This document shows positions 33,581-42,004 of a stretch of 64,000 bases of DNA, piece after piece. Origin of the DNA: Lewinellaceae bacterium (lineage in GTDB: Bacteria > Bacteroidota > Bacteroidia > Chitinophagales > Saprospiraceae). Within the stretch, counting starts at the first letter, position 1, and each line of letters begins with the position of its first letter. The stretch lies in NCBI GenBank assembly GCA_016712415.1, contig JADJRC010000047.1:62001-126000 (forward strand), given 5' to 3'. The translations under genes were made by a program, and so were the position numbers. The notes beneath the pieces were generated by a model that was not told where the DNA came from, made no database searches, and was given only the letters and a program-made list of their open reading frames with translations.

Positions 33581-35278
33581 TTGAATACAAATACCACCGG
33601 CATTTTCCTCGCTTTTTTTTGCGCGCCCCTGTTCCTGTGTGCACAGTCGAGCGGCGTACCGCTGAACGCTCCTTCATACCATATCCTGGACCGGCTCGAT
33701 ATCACAAGCGGCGTGAAGAGCCCGATTCACCCCGAGCTCAAGTTTTTTGCACGGGAAGACGCTGCGGCATATGCCCTGGCGGTGGATTCCCTGTCAGAGC
33801 GCCTGACCAGGCTCGACCGCAGCGATCTTCAATATATTTTTGACGATAACAACGATTGTATCGCCGATACCGCCCGTTACTGCTCGCACAACTCAAAGGG
33901 GTTGTTCAAGGTGTTTTATAAAACGCCTGCCAACCTGTTTGAGGTGAACGCCAAAGACTTTTCTCTCCGCGTCAATCCGATGTTCAACTTTTTTATCGGA
34001 CAAGTGCAGGATGACCCGGAACTCGTATTCATGAACCAGCGCGGGCTGGAAGTCCGCGGCGCCGTAGATGACAAGGTGTTTTTCTATACCAACCTGGTGG
34101 AAACACAAGCGCGTTTCGCCAATTATGTAACCGAATGGATCGACAACTACCGATCCATTCCGGGCGCCGGCTTTTACAAGACTTATCGCCCCAGGGTACT
34201 CGATATCGAAAACGGGTATGATTTTAACCTGGCGACGGCCTACCTGAGCATACGGGCAAGCCGTCATGTGGGCATTCAACTGGGTCACGGCCGGCATTTT
34301 ATCGGCAATGGATATCGCTCCCTGTTTCTATCCGATGCCGGGAATAACACGTTTTACCTGAAAATCAATACCAGGGTCTGGAAATTTCACTACCAGAACC
34401 TGTTTATGGAACTCAGTCCGGTGTCGAAAGCCCAGTTTTCCGGCAACGAACTGCTGCCCAAGAAATATGTGGCTGCCCACTACCTCAACTACCGCATTAC
34501 CCCCAAACTGTCTATCGGTTTATTTGAAGCCACGGTTTTGAACCGGAGCCGGCAGTTTGAATTGCAGTACCTCAACCCTGTCATCCTGTACCGAACGGTG
34601 GAGGGTATGATCGGCAGTCCGGACAATGTGATCGTCGGGTTCGACGGCCGCTGGAATCTGTTCGACCGTTTCCAGGTCTATTCCCAGTTTTTGCTCGACG
34701 AATTTCTGTTCTCCGCAGTGGTGAAGCCCGAAGAAAAAGGCTGGTGGGGCAATAAATTCGGTTTCCAGGCAGGGGCCAAATACATCAATGCGTTTGGCGT
34801 CGATCACCTCGACCTGCAACTGGAATACAACTCCGTAAGGCCCTATACCTATTCGCATTACGATTCCCTGAACAGTTATACCCATTACAACCAGCCGTTG
34901 GCGCATCCTTTATGGGCGAATTTCAAGGAGATCATAGGGATTGTCCGGTATCAGCCCCTGCCCCGACTACAGATCATGGCTCGATTTATACATGCCAAAA
35001 CAGGCGACAATACCCCCGGTGAAAACTGGGGCGCCAATCCGTTGCTGGGATACGACAGCCGTGTACAGGATTACGGCAATTACATCGGTCAGGGTGTCGC
35101 AGCCAGGATCAATATTTTCGGACTGGATGCTTCCTGGATGTTGTACCACAACCTGTTTGTCGACCTCAAGGTCTTGATGCGAAAAAAGGACAGTGCCGAC
35201 GACACCCGCGATCTTTCCACCAAACTGTTCGGTATTGGCCTCCGGATGAATATCTGGAACCAAAACCCCGACTTTTAA
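33581..35278 (+). CDS. Capsule-assembly Wzi-like outer-membrane protein
   Basis: From the TTG at 33581 this is a 565-residue exported protein. The signal peptide is GIFLAFFCAPLFLCAQ. The N-terminal part contains the helix-loop DRLDITSGVKSPIHPELKFFAREDAAAY. The rest is a long run of amphipathic strands (LFEVNAKDFSLRVNPMFNFFIG, HVGIQLGHGRHFIGNGYRSLFLSD, FQVYSQFLLDEFLF), as in Wzi, an 18-stranded outer-membrane barrel that anchors capsule. The longer frame to ATG 33452 lies entirely in the preceding gene and hides the signal, so TTG 33581 is preferred. It follows the deacetylase gene by 19 bases. Confidence 0.82.
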   Translation: MNTNTTGIFLAFFCAPLFLCAQSSGVPLNAPSYHILDRLDITSGVKSPIHPELKFFAREDAAAYALAVDSLSERLTRLDRSDLQYIFDDNNDCIADTARYCSHNSKGLFKVFYKTPANLFEVNAKDFSLRVNPMFNFFIGQVQDDPELVFMNQRGLEVRGAVDDKVFFYTNLVETQARFANYVTEWIDNYRSIPGAGFYKTYRPRVLDIENGYDFNLATAYLSIRASRHVGIQLGHGRHFIGNGYRSLFLSDAGNNTFYLKINTRVWKFHYQNLFMELSPVSKAQFSGNELLPKKYVAAHYLNYRITPKLSIGLFEATVLNRSRQFELQYLNPVILYRTVEGMIGSPDNVIVGFDGRWNLFDRFQVYSQFLLDEFLFSAVVKPEEKGWWGNKFGFQAGAKYINAFGVDHLDLQLEYNSVRPYTYSHYDSLNSYTHYNQPLAHPLWANFKEIIGIVRYQPLPRLQIMARFIHAKTGDNTPGENWGANPLLGYDSRVQDYGNYIGQGVAARINIFGLDASWMLYHNLFVDLKVLMRKKDSADDTRDLSTKLFGIGLRMNIWNQNPDF

Positions 35279-35286
35279 TAGTTTTG
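35279..35286 (+). promoter_or_regulatory. Putative -7 promoter element before the N-acetyltransferase gene
   Basis: TAGTTTTGCCCCG begins at the base after the Wzi-like gene's stop codon, 35 bases before ATG 35322. It matches TAnnTTTG with the C-rich extension seen elsewhere in the window. Confidence 0.4.
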
Positions 35287-35321
35287 CCCCGTTTTTTCAA
35301 CCAAACAAGTATCTCCATCCA

Positions 35322-35909
35322 ATGAACACAGGAAATCAATCCTATTTTGCGCATCCAAGCGCTATAATCGATGAAGGCTGCAGTATCGGCGCCGGTTCAA
35401 AAATCTGGCATTTTTGCCATGTTATGCCCAACAGCGAGATGGGCGAAAAATGCATTCTCGGACAAAATGTGCTGGTTGCGCCGGGGGTCAAACTGGGCGC
35501 CAATGTAAAAGTGCAAAACAACGTGTCATTGTATACCGGGGTAATTTGCGAAGACGATGTTTTTCTGGGGCCGAGCATGGTGTTCACCAATGTTATCAAC
35601 CCGAGAAGTTTCCTCGAACGGAAAGAAGAATTCCGGCGGACGCTGGTCCGCACTGGCGCCAGCATCGGCGCCAATGCCACGGTGATCTGCGGTGTTACCA
35701 TTGGCGCATATGCCCTGATTGGCGCCGGTGCAGTGGTTACCAAGGACGTGCCCGCATTCGGGCTTGTTGTGGGCAACCCGGCCCGCCAGGTGGGATGGGT
35801 CAGCCGGTACGGCCACCGGCTGCATTTCGACGATAGCGGACATGCCGTATGCCCTGAAATTGGAGAACGATATGCCTTTGATGGTGTGAGCGTTGCGCTA
35901 TTGGCCTAA
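35322..35909 (+). CDS. Sugar N-acetyltransferase with left-handed beta-helix (WbpD/WlbB-like)
   Basis: This 195-residue acyltransferase is built on hexapeptide repeats (IIDEGCSIGAGSKIWHFCHV, GQNVLVAPGVKLGANVKVQNN, GASIGANATVICGVTIGAYALIGAGAVVTKDVP). The combination KIWHFCHV, NVSLYTGVICEDDVFLGPSMVFTNVINPRS and the C-terminal GNPARQVGWVSRYG matches UDP-2-acetamido-3-amino-2,3-dideoxyglucuronate N-acetyltransferases (WbpD/WlbB), which make the di-N-acetylated uronic acids of O-antigen and capsule. The exact sugar is inferred from family likeness. Other genes of the pathway (WbpA/B/E) are not in the window. It is followed 12 bases later by the UpxY-like gene. Confidence 0.88.
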   Translation: MNTGNQSYFAHPSAIIDEGCSIGAGSKIWHFCHVMPNSEMGEKCILGQNVLVAPGVKLGANVKVQNNVSLYTGVICEDDVFLGPSMVFTNVINPRSFLERKEEFRRTLVRTGASIGANATVICGVTIGAYALIGAGAVVTKDVPAFGLVVGNPARQVGWVSRYGHRLHFDDSGHAVCPEIGERYAFDGVSVALLA

Positions 35910-35914
35910 TTTTG
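35907..35914 (+). promoter_or_regulatory. Putative -7 promoter element immediately before the UpxY-like gene
   Basis: TAATTTTGCCCTG overlaps the stop of the acetyltransferase gene and ends 7 bases before ATG 35922. Initiation at the usual distance would produce a leaderless or nearly leaderless mRNA. It may be coincidental, since the gene is also in an operon. Confidence 0.33.
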
Positions 35915-35921
35915 CCCTGCC

Positions 35922-36485
35922 ATGTCAACAGATAGTGCCCTTGTCTATCAATTACACGACAGCGAACCCCGCTGGTTCGCCGTGCATACCCGTTCCAAAA
36001 GTGAAAAATTTGTGCAGCGCATGCTCGACAAAAAGGGCATACACGCCTGGGTCCCCCTTCAGCGACTGATGCGCCGGTATACCCGCAGCACCCGCGTGGT
36101 TGAAAAGCCGCTGATCAACTGCTACGTATTTGTGAAGATCGTCAAAAGCGAATACGTCCGGGTTTTGGAAACGGAGCATGTGGCCGGGTTTGTAAAGTTC
36201 AGCAAAAACCTCGTCGCAATACCTGAAATGGAAATCAACCTGCTGAAACGCATTACCCTGGAAGATGGTCTTGATGTGGTGGCGGTGCCCGGGATTTTGT
36301 CTGAAGGAGACCTGGTAGAGATTAGCGCAGGCAATCTGATCGGTCTGCGCGGCCGCATCGAACAATCAGAAGGCAAGCGCCGCTTCAAGGTGTCGCTGGA
36401 ACAACTGGGGTACAGCCTGCTCATTACGATTGACGCCGCGTTTTTACAAAAAACAAGTCTGATGATGACTAACATCGTGCACTGA
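35922..36485 (+). CDS. UpxY/NusG-like transcription antiterminator
   Basis: This 187-residue specialised NusG paralogue has an NGN domain (RWFAVHTRSKSEKFVQRMLDKKGIHAWVPLQRLMRRY to LINCYVFVKIVKSEYVRVLETEHVAGFVKFSK). A KOW-like C-terminus follows (GDLVEISAGNLIGLRGRIEQSEGKRRFKVSLEQLGYSLLITI). In Bacteroides, UpxY proteins bind the 5' leaders of capsule operons and prevent premature termination. Position next to polysaccharide genes fits that role, but here the gene comes after and not before the polysaccharide genes, so its target operon may lie elsewhere. It is followed 23 bases later by a SpoU methyltransferase. Confidence 0.88.
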   Translation: MSTDSALVYQLHDSEPRWFAVHTRSKSEKFVQRMLDKKGIHAWVPLQRLMRRYTRSTRVVEKPLINCYVFVKIVKSEYVRVLETEHVAGFVKFSKNLVAIPEMEINLLKRITLEDGLDVVAVPGILSEGDLVEISAGNLIGLRGRIEQSEGKRRFKVSLEQLGYSLLITIDAAFLQKTSLMMTNIVH

Positions 36486-36508
36486 CCGGTTAAACGTTCC
36501 GTTTTGTC

Positions 36509-37054
36509 ATGGAAAAACTCAGTTTGGATGCCCTGAACCGGATATCTGTCGAAGCGTTCCGGGAACAGAAAAAAATGCCGCTGGTGCTGGTGCTCGACAA
36601 TGTGCGGTCTGCGCTGAATGTCGGATCCATATTCCGGACAGCCGATGCCTTTGCCGTTGAAAGGATTATTTTATGCGGTATTACAGCCCGGCCGCCGCAT
36701 CGGGAGATTCTGAAAACAGCACTGGGCAGTACCGATTCGGTGGCCTGGGAGTATTTTGAAGATACCCCAACGGCAGTATCGGCCTTGAAAACTGCCGGAT
36801 ACAAGGTATTGGCCGTCGAGCAAACCACCCACAAAACCTGGCTCCAGGATTTCCACCCGGACGACCGGGAACAATACGCACTTCTGTTGGGCAATGAGGT
36901 GGAGGGCGTTGGAGAACAAGCGCTTGCGCTATGTGACGGGGCGATTGAAATTCCACAGTCCGGTACCAAACATTCCCTCAATGTCGCTGTAGCAGCAGGT
37001 ATTGCCGTATGGGAATTTGCCAGAAAAACGGGTCATACTTCCAACAAGTCATAA
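36509..37054 (+). CDS. SpoU/TrmH-family RNA 2'-O-methyltransferase
   Basis: This 181-residue SPOUT-fold methyltransferase acts on tRNA or rRNA ribose 2'-OH. The three SPOUT motifs are clear: motif 1 LVLDNVRSALNVGSIFRTADAF, motif 2 ALLLGNEVEGVGEQALALCD, motif 3 IPQSGTKHSLNVAVAAGIAVWEF. It lacks an N-terminal substrate-binding extension, so it is close to the minimal TrmL/TrmH-like size. The specific RNA target cannot be assigned from sequence. ATG 36509 lies 23 bases after the UpxY gene. Confidence 0.92.
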   Translation: MEKLSLDALNRISVEAFREQKKMPLVLVLDNVRSALNVGSIFRTADAFAVERIILCGITARPPHREILKTALGSTDSVAWEYFEDTPTAVSALKTAGYKVLAVEQTTHKTWLQDFHPDDREQYALLLGNEVEGVGEQALALCDGAIEIPQSGTKHSLNVAVAAGIAVWEFARKTGHTSNKS

Positions 37055-37097
37055 TCAGCATCATACTTATTTGCAGTCACCATTTTACGGAACAACC

Positions 37098-37376
37098 ATG
37101 TCAAAGTTTACAAAATTCGTTGCCGGCGAATTCACCAACCTGGCCGCAGGTTACCTGGCCGGCCTGTGGGCGTCGTCGCTGGTATCCAAATTTTTTGTCA
37201 AAAAAGGACTCGTCAACCTCTGGGGGCTAACCGCCAAAAGGGAAGCCCTGAGCAAGGATGATTACAGCTGGCTGTTGTTTATCGCATCTTATCTTATCGG
37301 GCTGACGGTAATGATTGGCGTCAATTACCTGGTTAGCAGAATTCGCAAGCCGGAGGCGACGCAAAACCCCGTGTGA
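37098..37376 (+). CDS. Small two-helix membrane protein of unknown function
   Basis: From ATG 37098 the protein is 92 residues: an amphipathic N-terminus (MSKFTKFVAGEFTNLAAGYLAGLWAS), a basic loop (FFVKKGLVNLWGLTAKREAL) and a strong transmembrane helix (YSWLLFIASYLIGLTVMIGVNYLVSRI). No family recognised. An upstream start at 37002 would overlap the methyltransferase gene in another frame and is not supported. It is followed by a 185-base gap with a short palindrome. Confidence 0.62.
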   Translation: MSKFTKFVAGEFTNLAAGYLAGLWASSLVSKFFVKKGLVNLWGLTAKREALSKDDYSWLLFIASYLIGLTVMIGVNYLVSRIRKPEATQNPV

Positions 37377-37430
37377 TAATTCAGAAATGGTCTTGTGCTT
37401 GTCCATTCCATCCGGATGCGGGGCTCTAAA

Positions 37431-37448
37431 CGACTTTAACTAAAGTCG
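37431..37448. terminator. Possible bidirectional hairpin terminator
   Basis: CGACTTTA (37431-37438) and TAAAGTCG (37441-37448) form an 8-bp stem with a 2-base loop; CATTTTTATT follows. The stem is A/T rich and the loop tight, so termination is uncertain. Confidence 0.35.
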
Positions 37449-37561
37449 GAATACATTTTTATTGAATATGAAGTTTCTTTGCGGACTTTTCCCGGAGCGC
37501 ATCATGCCGATTGCCCGGGCCTGTATCTGCAGACAGGAAAAATCCCTTTATTTTATTCATT

Positions 37562-38014
37562 ATGAGACCTGCCTTCACCGCCTTTCTATTCGCCCTTATT
37601 TCACCTGTTTGTTTGTTATCACAGTGTTCTGAAATTGATCTAAGCACGCTGCAGGTCATCGAAAAGACCGCGCCCAATGCCAAGGAAAATAAAATACTCG
37701 ACCTGGGATTCGACCTTACCAGCGAGACCGGCACCGGCGCCACCAATACCCGGCATTACCAGAAATGCTGGGAGACAACGGCCAAAGGGAAAGCCATTTA
37801 CCAGCAGGTTATTCTATGGCACACCAACTCCAACGACATCACTTTCCTGACGCTGAACGAGGCCAGTTATACGGCTATAAAAAATGCCATCAACGAAAAA
37901 CACGACAACTCCGACGGGAGCCAGATTGTGGTGGGTAAAATGTTCCGCTACTCCTTCAATACACAGTATGTGAACGGGTACCTGTACTATGCCGTAACTA
38001 TAGCAATGAAATAA
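37562..38014 (+). CDS. Small exported protein of unknown function
   Basis: From ATG 37562 the protein is 150 residues, with a signal peptide (FTAFLFALISPVCLLSQ) and a mature domain with Cys residues at its start (CSEIDLSTLQVIEK) and in HYQKCWE. The body alternates strands (GFDLTSETGTG, IYQQVILWHTNSNDITFLTL) and ends FRYSFNTQYVNGYLYYAVTIAM, suggesting a compact beta fold. I recognise no family. The earlier start at 37511 would place 17 residues before the signal. It has no obvious operon partners; lysC follows after 101 bases with its own promoter-like motif. Confidence 0.62.
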   Translation: MRPAFTAFLFALISPVCLLSQCSEIDLSTLQVIEKTAPNAKENKILDLGFDLTSETGTGATNTRHYQKCWETTAKGKAIYQQVILWHTNSNDITFLTLNEASYTAIKNAINEKHDNSDGSQIVVGKMFRYSFNTQYVNGYLYYAVTIAMK

Positions 38015-38056
38015 CACGTCCTCTCTGAAATCTTTCGCTTCATTTCGCGGTCTTCC

Positions 38057-38064
38057 TACCTTTG
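38057..38064 (+). promoter_or_regulatory. Putative -7 promoter element for lysC
   Basis: TACCTTTGCGCCC matches TAnnTTTG, 51 bases before the lysC ATG at 38116. TTTC at 38033-38036 could serve as a weak -33 at near-normal spacing. Confidence 0.45.
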
Positions 38065-38115
38065 CGCCCACTACCACTAAATGCACAACTTCTGCAAGAT
38101 TTATCCATACCGGAC

Positions 38116-39423
38116 ATGAAAGTTTTCAAATTCGGCGGCGCCAGTCTCAAGGATGCCGCGGGTATTAAGAATGTAGCCTCCATTTTGCAGCGTTACAACA
38201 AGGAGCAACTCGTCATCATCGTCTCCGCAATGGGCAAGACGACCAATGCCCTGGAAGCGGTGGTCGCCGCCCACGCCAAACAAACCGGCGAAGCACAACA
38301 ACTTTACGATGCGCTGAAGCAACAACACTACGCCATCATGCGCGACCTGTTCGACGAAGGCGATGACGTATTTGCACTGGTAAACGACACTTTTGTGGAA
38401 GGGGAATGGATGCTGGAAGAAAAACCGTCGGACAATTACGATTACATGTACGACCAGATCGTCTGTGTCGGCGAACTCGTATCTTCAAAAATTGCCGCCG
38501 CATACCTGAATAAAGTCGGACTGAAGACCCACTGGCTCGATGCCCGCGACGTCGTGGCAACCGACAATACCTACCGGGAAGGCTGGGTTATTTGGGATAA
38601 AACAAAGGCCAATGCGGTAAAACTCGTGCCGCCCATCCTCGATCAAGGCAGTTTTGTGATTACACAGGGTTTTATCGGCGCGACTTCGGAAAATTTTACC
38701 ACCACCCTGGGGCGGGAGGGCTCCGACTATTCCGCCGCCATATTTTCCTTCTGCCTCGACGCGGAAAGCATGAGCATCTGGAAAGACGTGCCCGGCGTGC
38801 TGAACGCCGACCCGCGCATCTTTGAGAATACCATCAAACTGGACCGGCTGTCGTACAAGGAGGCGATTGAAATGACCTATTACGGGGCGCAGGTCATACA
38901 CCCCAAAACCATCAAGCCCCTGCAGAACAAAAATATTCCGCTTTATGTGAAGTCGTTTCTCAACCCTGAGGCGCCGGGGACGGAAATCAGCAGCGATACG
39001 GAAGACAATTATCCGCCTATCGTGGTGGTGGAAAAGAACCAGGCCCTGCTGCATATCAGCACACTCGACTATTCCTTTGTGGCGGAGCACCACATGGCCC
39101 GGCTGTTCCGTAAAGCGGCCGACCTGCGCATTTTTGTCAATATGATGCAGAACGGCGCCATCAGTTTTACGATATGCGTACCGAACGTACCCGACCGGAT
39201 CGAGCAGTTTATCAACGAGATATCGGATGAGTTCAAGGTGAAGATGGAAGAGGACCTTGAACTGATTACCATTCGCCACTACACACAGGAGACCATCGAC
39301 AACCTGAAAAAGGGAAAGATCGTCCTGTTCGAGGAGCGAATCAGGAATACCTTGCACATGGTGGTAAAAAACATTCCGGTTATCGAACGTCGGGAAGTGG
39401 AGATCGCCGGCTCTAAGGCTTGA
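38116..39423 (+). CDS. lysC: Aspartate kinase (monofunctional)
   Basis: This enzyme phosphorylates aspartate, the first step to lysine, threonine and methionine. From ATG 38116 the protein has 435 residues and begins MKVFKFGGASLKD, where most family members read KFGGTS. The kinase domain includes VIIVSAMGKTTNALE, FIGATSENFTTTLGREGSDYSAAIFSFCL and WKDVPGVLNADPRI. The C-terminal quarter has ACT-type regulatory repeats (LLHISTLDYSFVAEHHMARLF, GAISFTICVPNV), so feedback control is likely. No homoserine dehydrogenase domain is fused. Its last 11 bases overlap the convergent GT39 gene. asd lies about 4 kb further on. Confidence 0.94.
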   Translation: MKVFKFGGASLKDAAGIKNVASILQRYNKEQLVIIVSAMGKTTNALEAVVAAHAKQTGEAQQLYDALKQQHYAIMRDLFDEGDDVFALVNDTFVEGEWMLEEKPSDNYDYMYDQIVCVGELVSSKIAAAYLNKVGLKTHWLDARDVVATDNTYREGWVIWDKTKANAVKLVPPILDQGSFVITQGFIGATSENFTTTLGREGSDYSAAIFSFCLDAESMSIWKDVPGVLNADPRIFENTIKLDRLSYKEAIEMTYYGAQVIHPKTIKPLQNKNIPLYVKSFLNPEAPGTEISSDTEDNYPPIVVVEKNQALLHISTLDYSFVAEHHMARLFRKAADLRIFVNMMQNGAISFTICVPNVPDRIEQFINEISDEFKVKMEEDLELITIRHYTQETIDNLKKGKIVLFEERIRNTLHMVVKNIPVIERREVEIAGSKA

Positions 39424-41113
39424 GCCGGCGAAAGAACACAAATCCGTTCTCCCGGCCGATTTCCTGCATGCCGGGGATTTGCTGCAACTCGTGGGCTGTC
39501 TGTACCTTGGTGACGACGAATACATCTTTGTCGATATTGCCGGTGTACAGCCAGTCCCGGTCATAACTTTTTTCGTTCGTCACCCTCGGCTTCCGGGTAT
39601 AAAACAATTGCGCATAGGAACGATACCCGTGGGTGACCACGTAGCAGTCCTGGCCGATCTTGCTTTCAAAAAACGCAATGGCTGCGCGTTGGGAATACCC
39701 CTCGATGCGCCCGATAAAAAAGATCAGGGTGAGCATGACAAAAAGGGCTGTGCCGGCGAAAAGCACCTGGAATCCGCGCCAAAATGCCTGCCGGGCAACA
39801 TCACCCGAAGCCTCTTGTTGTGTACGCCGCCCTTTTCGGAATAAATAAAAAGCCGTTGCCATTACGCCAAGCAGGAAAACACCGGGAATGACTTCCCAAC
39901 CGGTCCAATGCACTGCAGCGCCCAGGCTTTCCTGCGCAAACGGGTCTTTGAACAAGGGTTGAAGCATTTCTGTATGCATGCCAATAAAAGGCATGGCGCA
40001 AACGGCCAACGCAAAGACCCCTGCTATGGCCCACAGGCCGAAACGCATGGCTTTATTTAAACCTATTTCGCCGGAAATCATCTTGTCTATGCTGAGCGCC
40101 GCCAGGTATGTCAGCGGAAAATAACACATAGACGAGTAGTGTACGATCTTGGACTTGACGATGGTGAACAGGATCAGTACCACCCAAAACAAGTATTTCA
40201 TCCAGCGCCTGAAATCGCTTCTGTAGCGAAATTCTTCTGCTGGCATTTTCCAGAAGGCGCGCAAGGCAAAAATGGAGGCCGGAAAACAGCCGATCAGCAA
40301 TACCACAAAGTGGTAGCCCGGAAAGCCCTTGTGCCCGGCGTCAGGCGTGCTGAACAGTCGATACTGGTATTTATTGAACTCCTCGATAAACCATGTCCCG
40401 TTCTTCCAGGTCTCCAAACCGTACCAGGTAAGCGTCACAAGGGTAGCCGCCAGGGTAAAACAGATAAACTGCGGTACGCTTACATACATGCGGAAACGCT
40501 GCGAAACCCAATACACTCCCATAGTCAGTGCAGCGATAAGATAGGCCGTCTGCCCCTTGGTCAGTATGCCCATACCAATCCAGAATCCTCCGAGAAACAG
40601 GTAGCGCCACCTGCTATGCGGCAGATCGAGTTCAAAACCGTCTTTTTTCCAGTAAAAAAGGATAAAGTGGTACAGCCCTGCGAATATGAAAAAATTGAAC
40701 CAGGGATCGATAATGCCCGATTTGAAGTATAAAAAGGGCAACACCGTACCGAAATAGGTCAGCGACCAGATCAGACCGAAACGATGATTGTACAAACGGC
40801 GACCAGCCTGGTATACCAGTACCAGGGTCGCTATGCCGCAGAGTGCATTGGGCAATCGGGCGGCAAATTCTCCGACCCCGAAGGCGTCCATGGACAGCGA
40901 CTGCAGCCAAAAGAACAACGGCGGTTTTTCCCAGAAAGGGATAAAATTGACGTAAACCCTAAAATACTCCTTCGTGATCAGCATCTCCCGGCTGATCTCG
41001 GCAAAGTTGATTTCGTCCCAGTCAAAAAGGTGCACACCACCGAGAAAAGGAACATAAAAGATTGCGCCGAGCAGTGCCAGTAGCAGGGAGGTGCGCAGCG
41101 ATTGATGTTGCAT
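39413..41113 (-). CDS. GT39/ArnT-like membrane glycosyltransferase
   Basis: This 566-residue polytopic enzyme transfers sugar from a polyprenyl-phosphate donor to lipid or protein. The N-terminus shows the catalytic first periplasmic loop: LFDWDEINFAEISREMLI with the acidic pair, FIPFWEKPPLFFWLQSLSMDAFGVGEFAARLPNAL as in ArnT. About ten to twelve transmembrane helices follow, then a C-terminal soluble domain (from GRIEGYSQRAAIAFFESKIG) that includes YVVTHGYRSYAQLFYTRKP. The acceptor is unknown; lipid A or O-antigen modification is plausible. It is directly followed, without a gap, by the upstream oxygenase gene (41114), implying a shared transcript. Confidence 0.9.
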   Translation of the reverse strand: MQHQSLRTSLLLALLGAIFYVPFLGGVHLFDWDEINFAEISREMLITKEYFRVYVNFIPFWEKPPLFFWLQSLSMDAFGVGEFAARLPNALCGIATLVLVYQAGRRLYNHRFGLIWSLTYFGTVLPFLYFKSGIIDPWFNFFIFAGLYHFILFYWKKDGFELDLPHSRWRYLFLGGFWIGMGILTKGQTAYLIAALTMGVYWVSQRFRMYVSVPQFICFTLAATLVTLTWYGLETWKNGTWFIEEFNKYQYRLFSTPDAGHKGFPGYHFVVLLIGCFPASIFALRAFWKMPAEEFRYRSDFRRWMKYLFWVVLILFTIVKSKIVHYSSMCYFPLTYLAALSIDKMISGEIGLNKAMRFGLWAIAGVFALAVCAMPFIGMHTEMLQPLFKDPFAQESLGAAVHWTGWEVIPGVFLLGVMATAFYLFRKGRRTQQEASGDVARQAFWRGFQVLFAGTALFVMLTLIFFIGRIEGYSQRAAIAFFESKIGQDCYVVTHGYRSYAQLFYTRKPRVTNEKSYDRDWLYTGNIDKDVFVVTKVQTAHELQQIPGMQEIGRENGFVFFRRLKP

Positions 41114-41968
41114 TTATTTCTTTTTACCACTCAGGAAATTCAACAGCTTGCTCACAAACGCATCATTGATACCCAGCCAGCCTTTCAGGGAGGTGTACCA
41201 GGACACGGCCTGTTTGTCGAGCCAGATCAATATGCGCCTGGAGCCGTCTTCGGGTCGGGCCCGGTAGTTGGTAGCGCGCCGGTGGGGAATGTTTTGCTCT
41301 TCGGTGAAGTAGTAGAGTGCAATGGACTTCCGGGTCATCTCTTCCGGGCATTGGATCGGCTCCGGCAAGCCGTGAAACGAATCTTCATCCGTATTGAAAA
41401 TGGCGCAGCGGTTGAAAACGGGAAGAATCTTTTGGGCACATGCCTTCATATCGCGGGTCCAGAGTTCCAGTTCTCCACGGTATTCGGGCTGCCAGTTTTC
41501 ATTCAGGTAAACCAGAACGTTCACCCGGCGGCGCCAGTTGCGTTTGTGGGGGTGTACGGTAAAATCCGCGTGTATATTGAGAAAACCGCCCCGCTTGCTT
41601 TGATGCAGGCCTCCACCTTCCAGACTGGGGTCCGGGATTAGATTGGGGATCCCGGTCAGTTCACTCAGGGCAGTTACAAAGGGCGCACTGTTCAATACCT
41701 TGATTACTTCCCGAATATCTTCAGGAATAAGGTCCATTTTATTCAGGCCGTGTTTCTTCTCGTTGACATGCACATAGTGTATCCAGCCATCGTCTTTCAC
41801 GCCGGGAAAGGCGTTCATGGCGGCGCGGGCGGCCTCCGGTTCCAGGAAGTTATCAAAGGAAGCAAAGGGATACGGGTACGCCTTCTGGTATGCGGCGGCA
41901 CTCGATGCAAAGGTCTTGCTCCATCTGTCCAGATCGAGTACAGCCTGGGCGGTTTGTGTTGTAGTCAT
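41114..41968 (-). CDS. 2-oxoglutarate/Fe(II)-dependent oxygenase
   Basis: This 284-residue protein has the prolyl-4-hydroxylase-like 2OG-Fe(II) fold. The probable iron ligands are His and Asp in LNIHADF and a distal His in DSFHGLPEP, with the 2OG-binding Arg in TRKSIALYYFTEE. Other supports are FLEPEAARAAMNAFPG near the N-terminus and VNVLVYLNENWQPEYRGELELW. The substrate is unknown; neighbours (GT39 transferase downstream) suggest sugar or lipid modification, though this is inference. The stop codon lies directly against the start of the GT39 gene. Confidence 0.85.
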   Translation of the reverse strand: MTTTQTAQAVLDLDRWSKTFASSAAAYQKAYPYPFASFDNFLEPEAARAAMNAFPGVKDDGWIHYVHVNEKKHGLNKMDLIPEDIREVIKVLNSAPFVTALSELTGIPNLIPDPSLEGGGLHQSKRGGFLNIHADFTVHPHKRNWRRRVNVLVYLNENWQPEYRGELELWTRDMKACAQKILPVFNRCAIFNTDEDSFHGLPEPIQCPEEMTRKSIALYYFTEEQNIPHRRATNYRARPEDGSRRILIWLDKQAVSWYTSLKGWLGINDAFVSKLLNFLSGKKK

Positions 41969-42004
41969 GTAATTATATTGGTCCCTGTTAAAGAGGTAAC
42001 AAAA

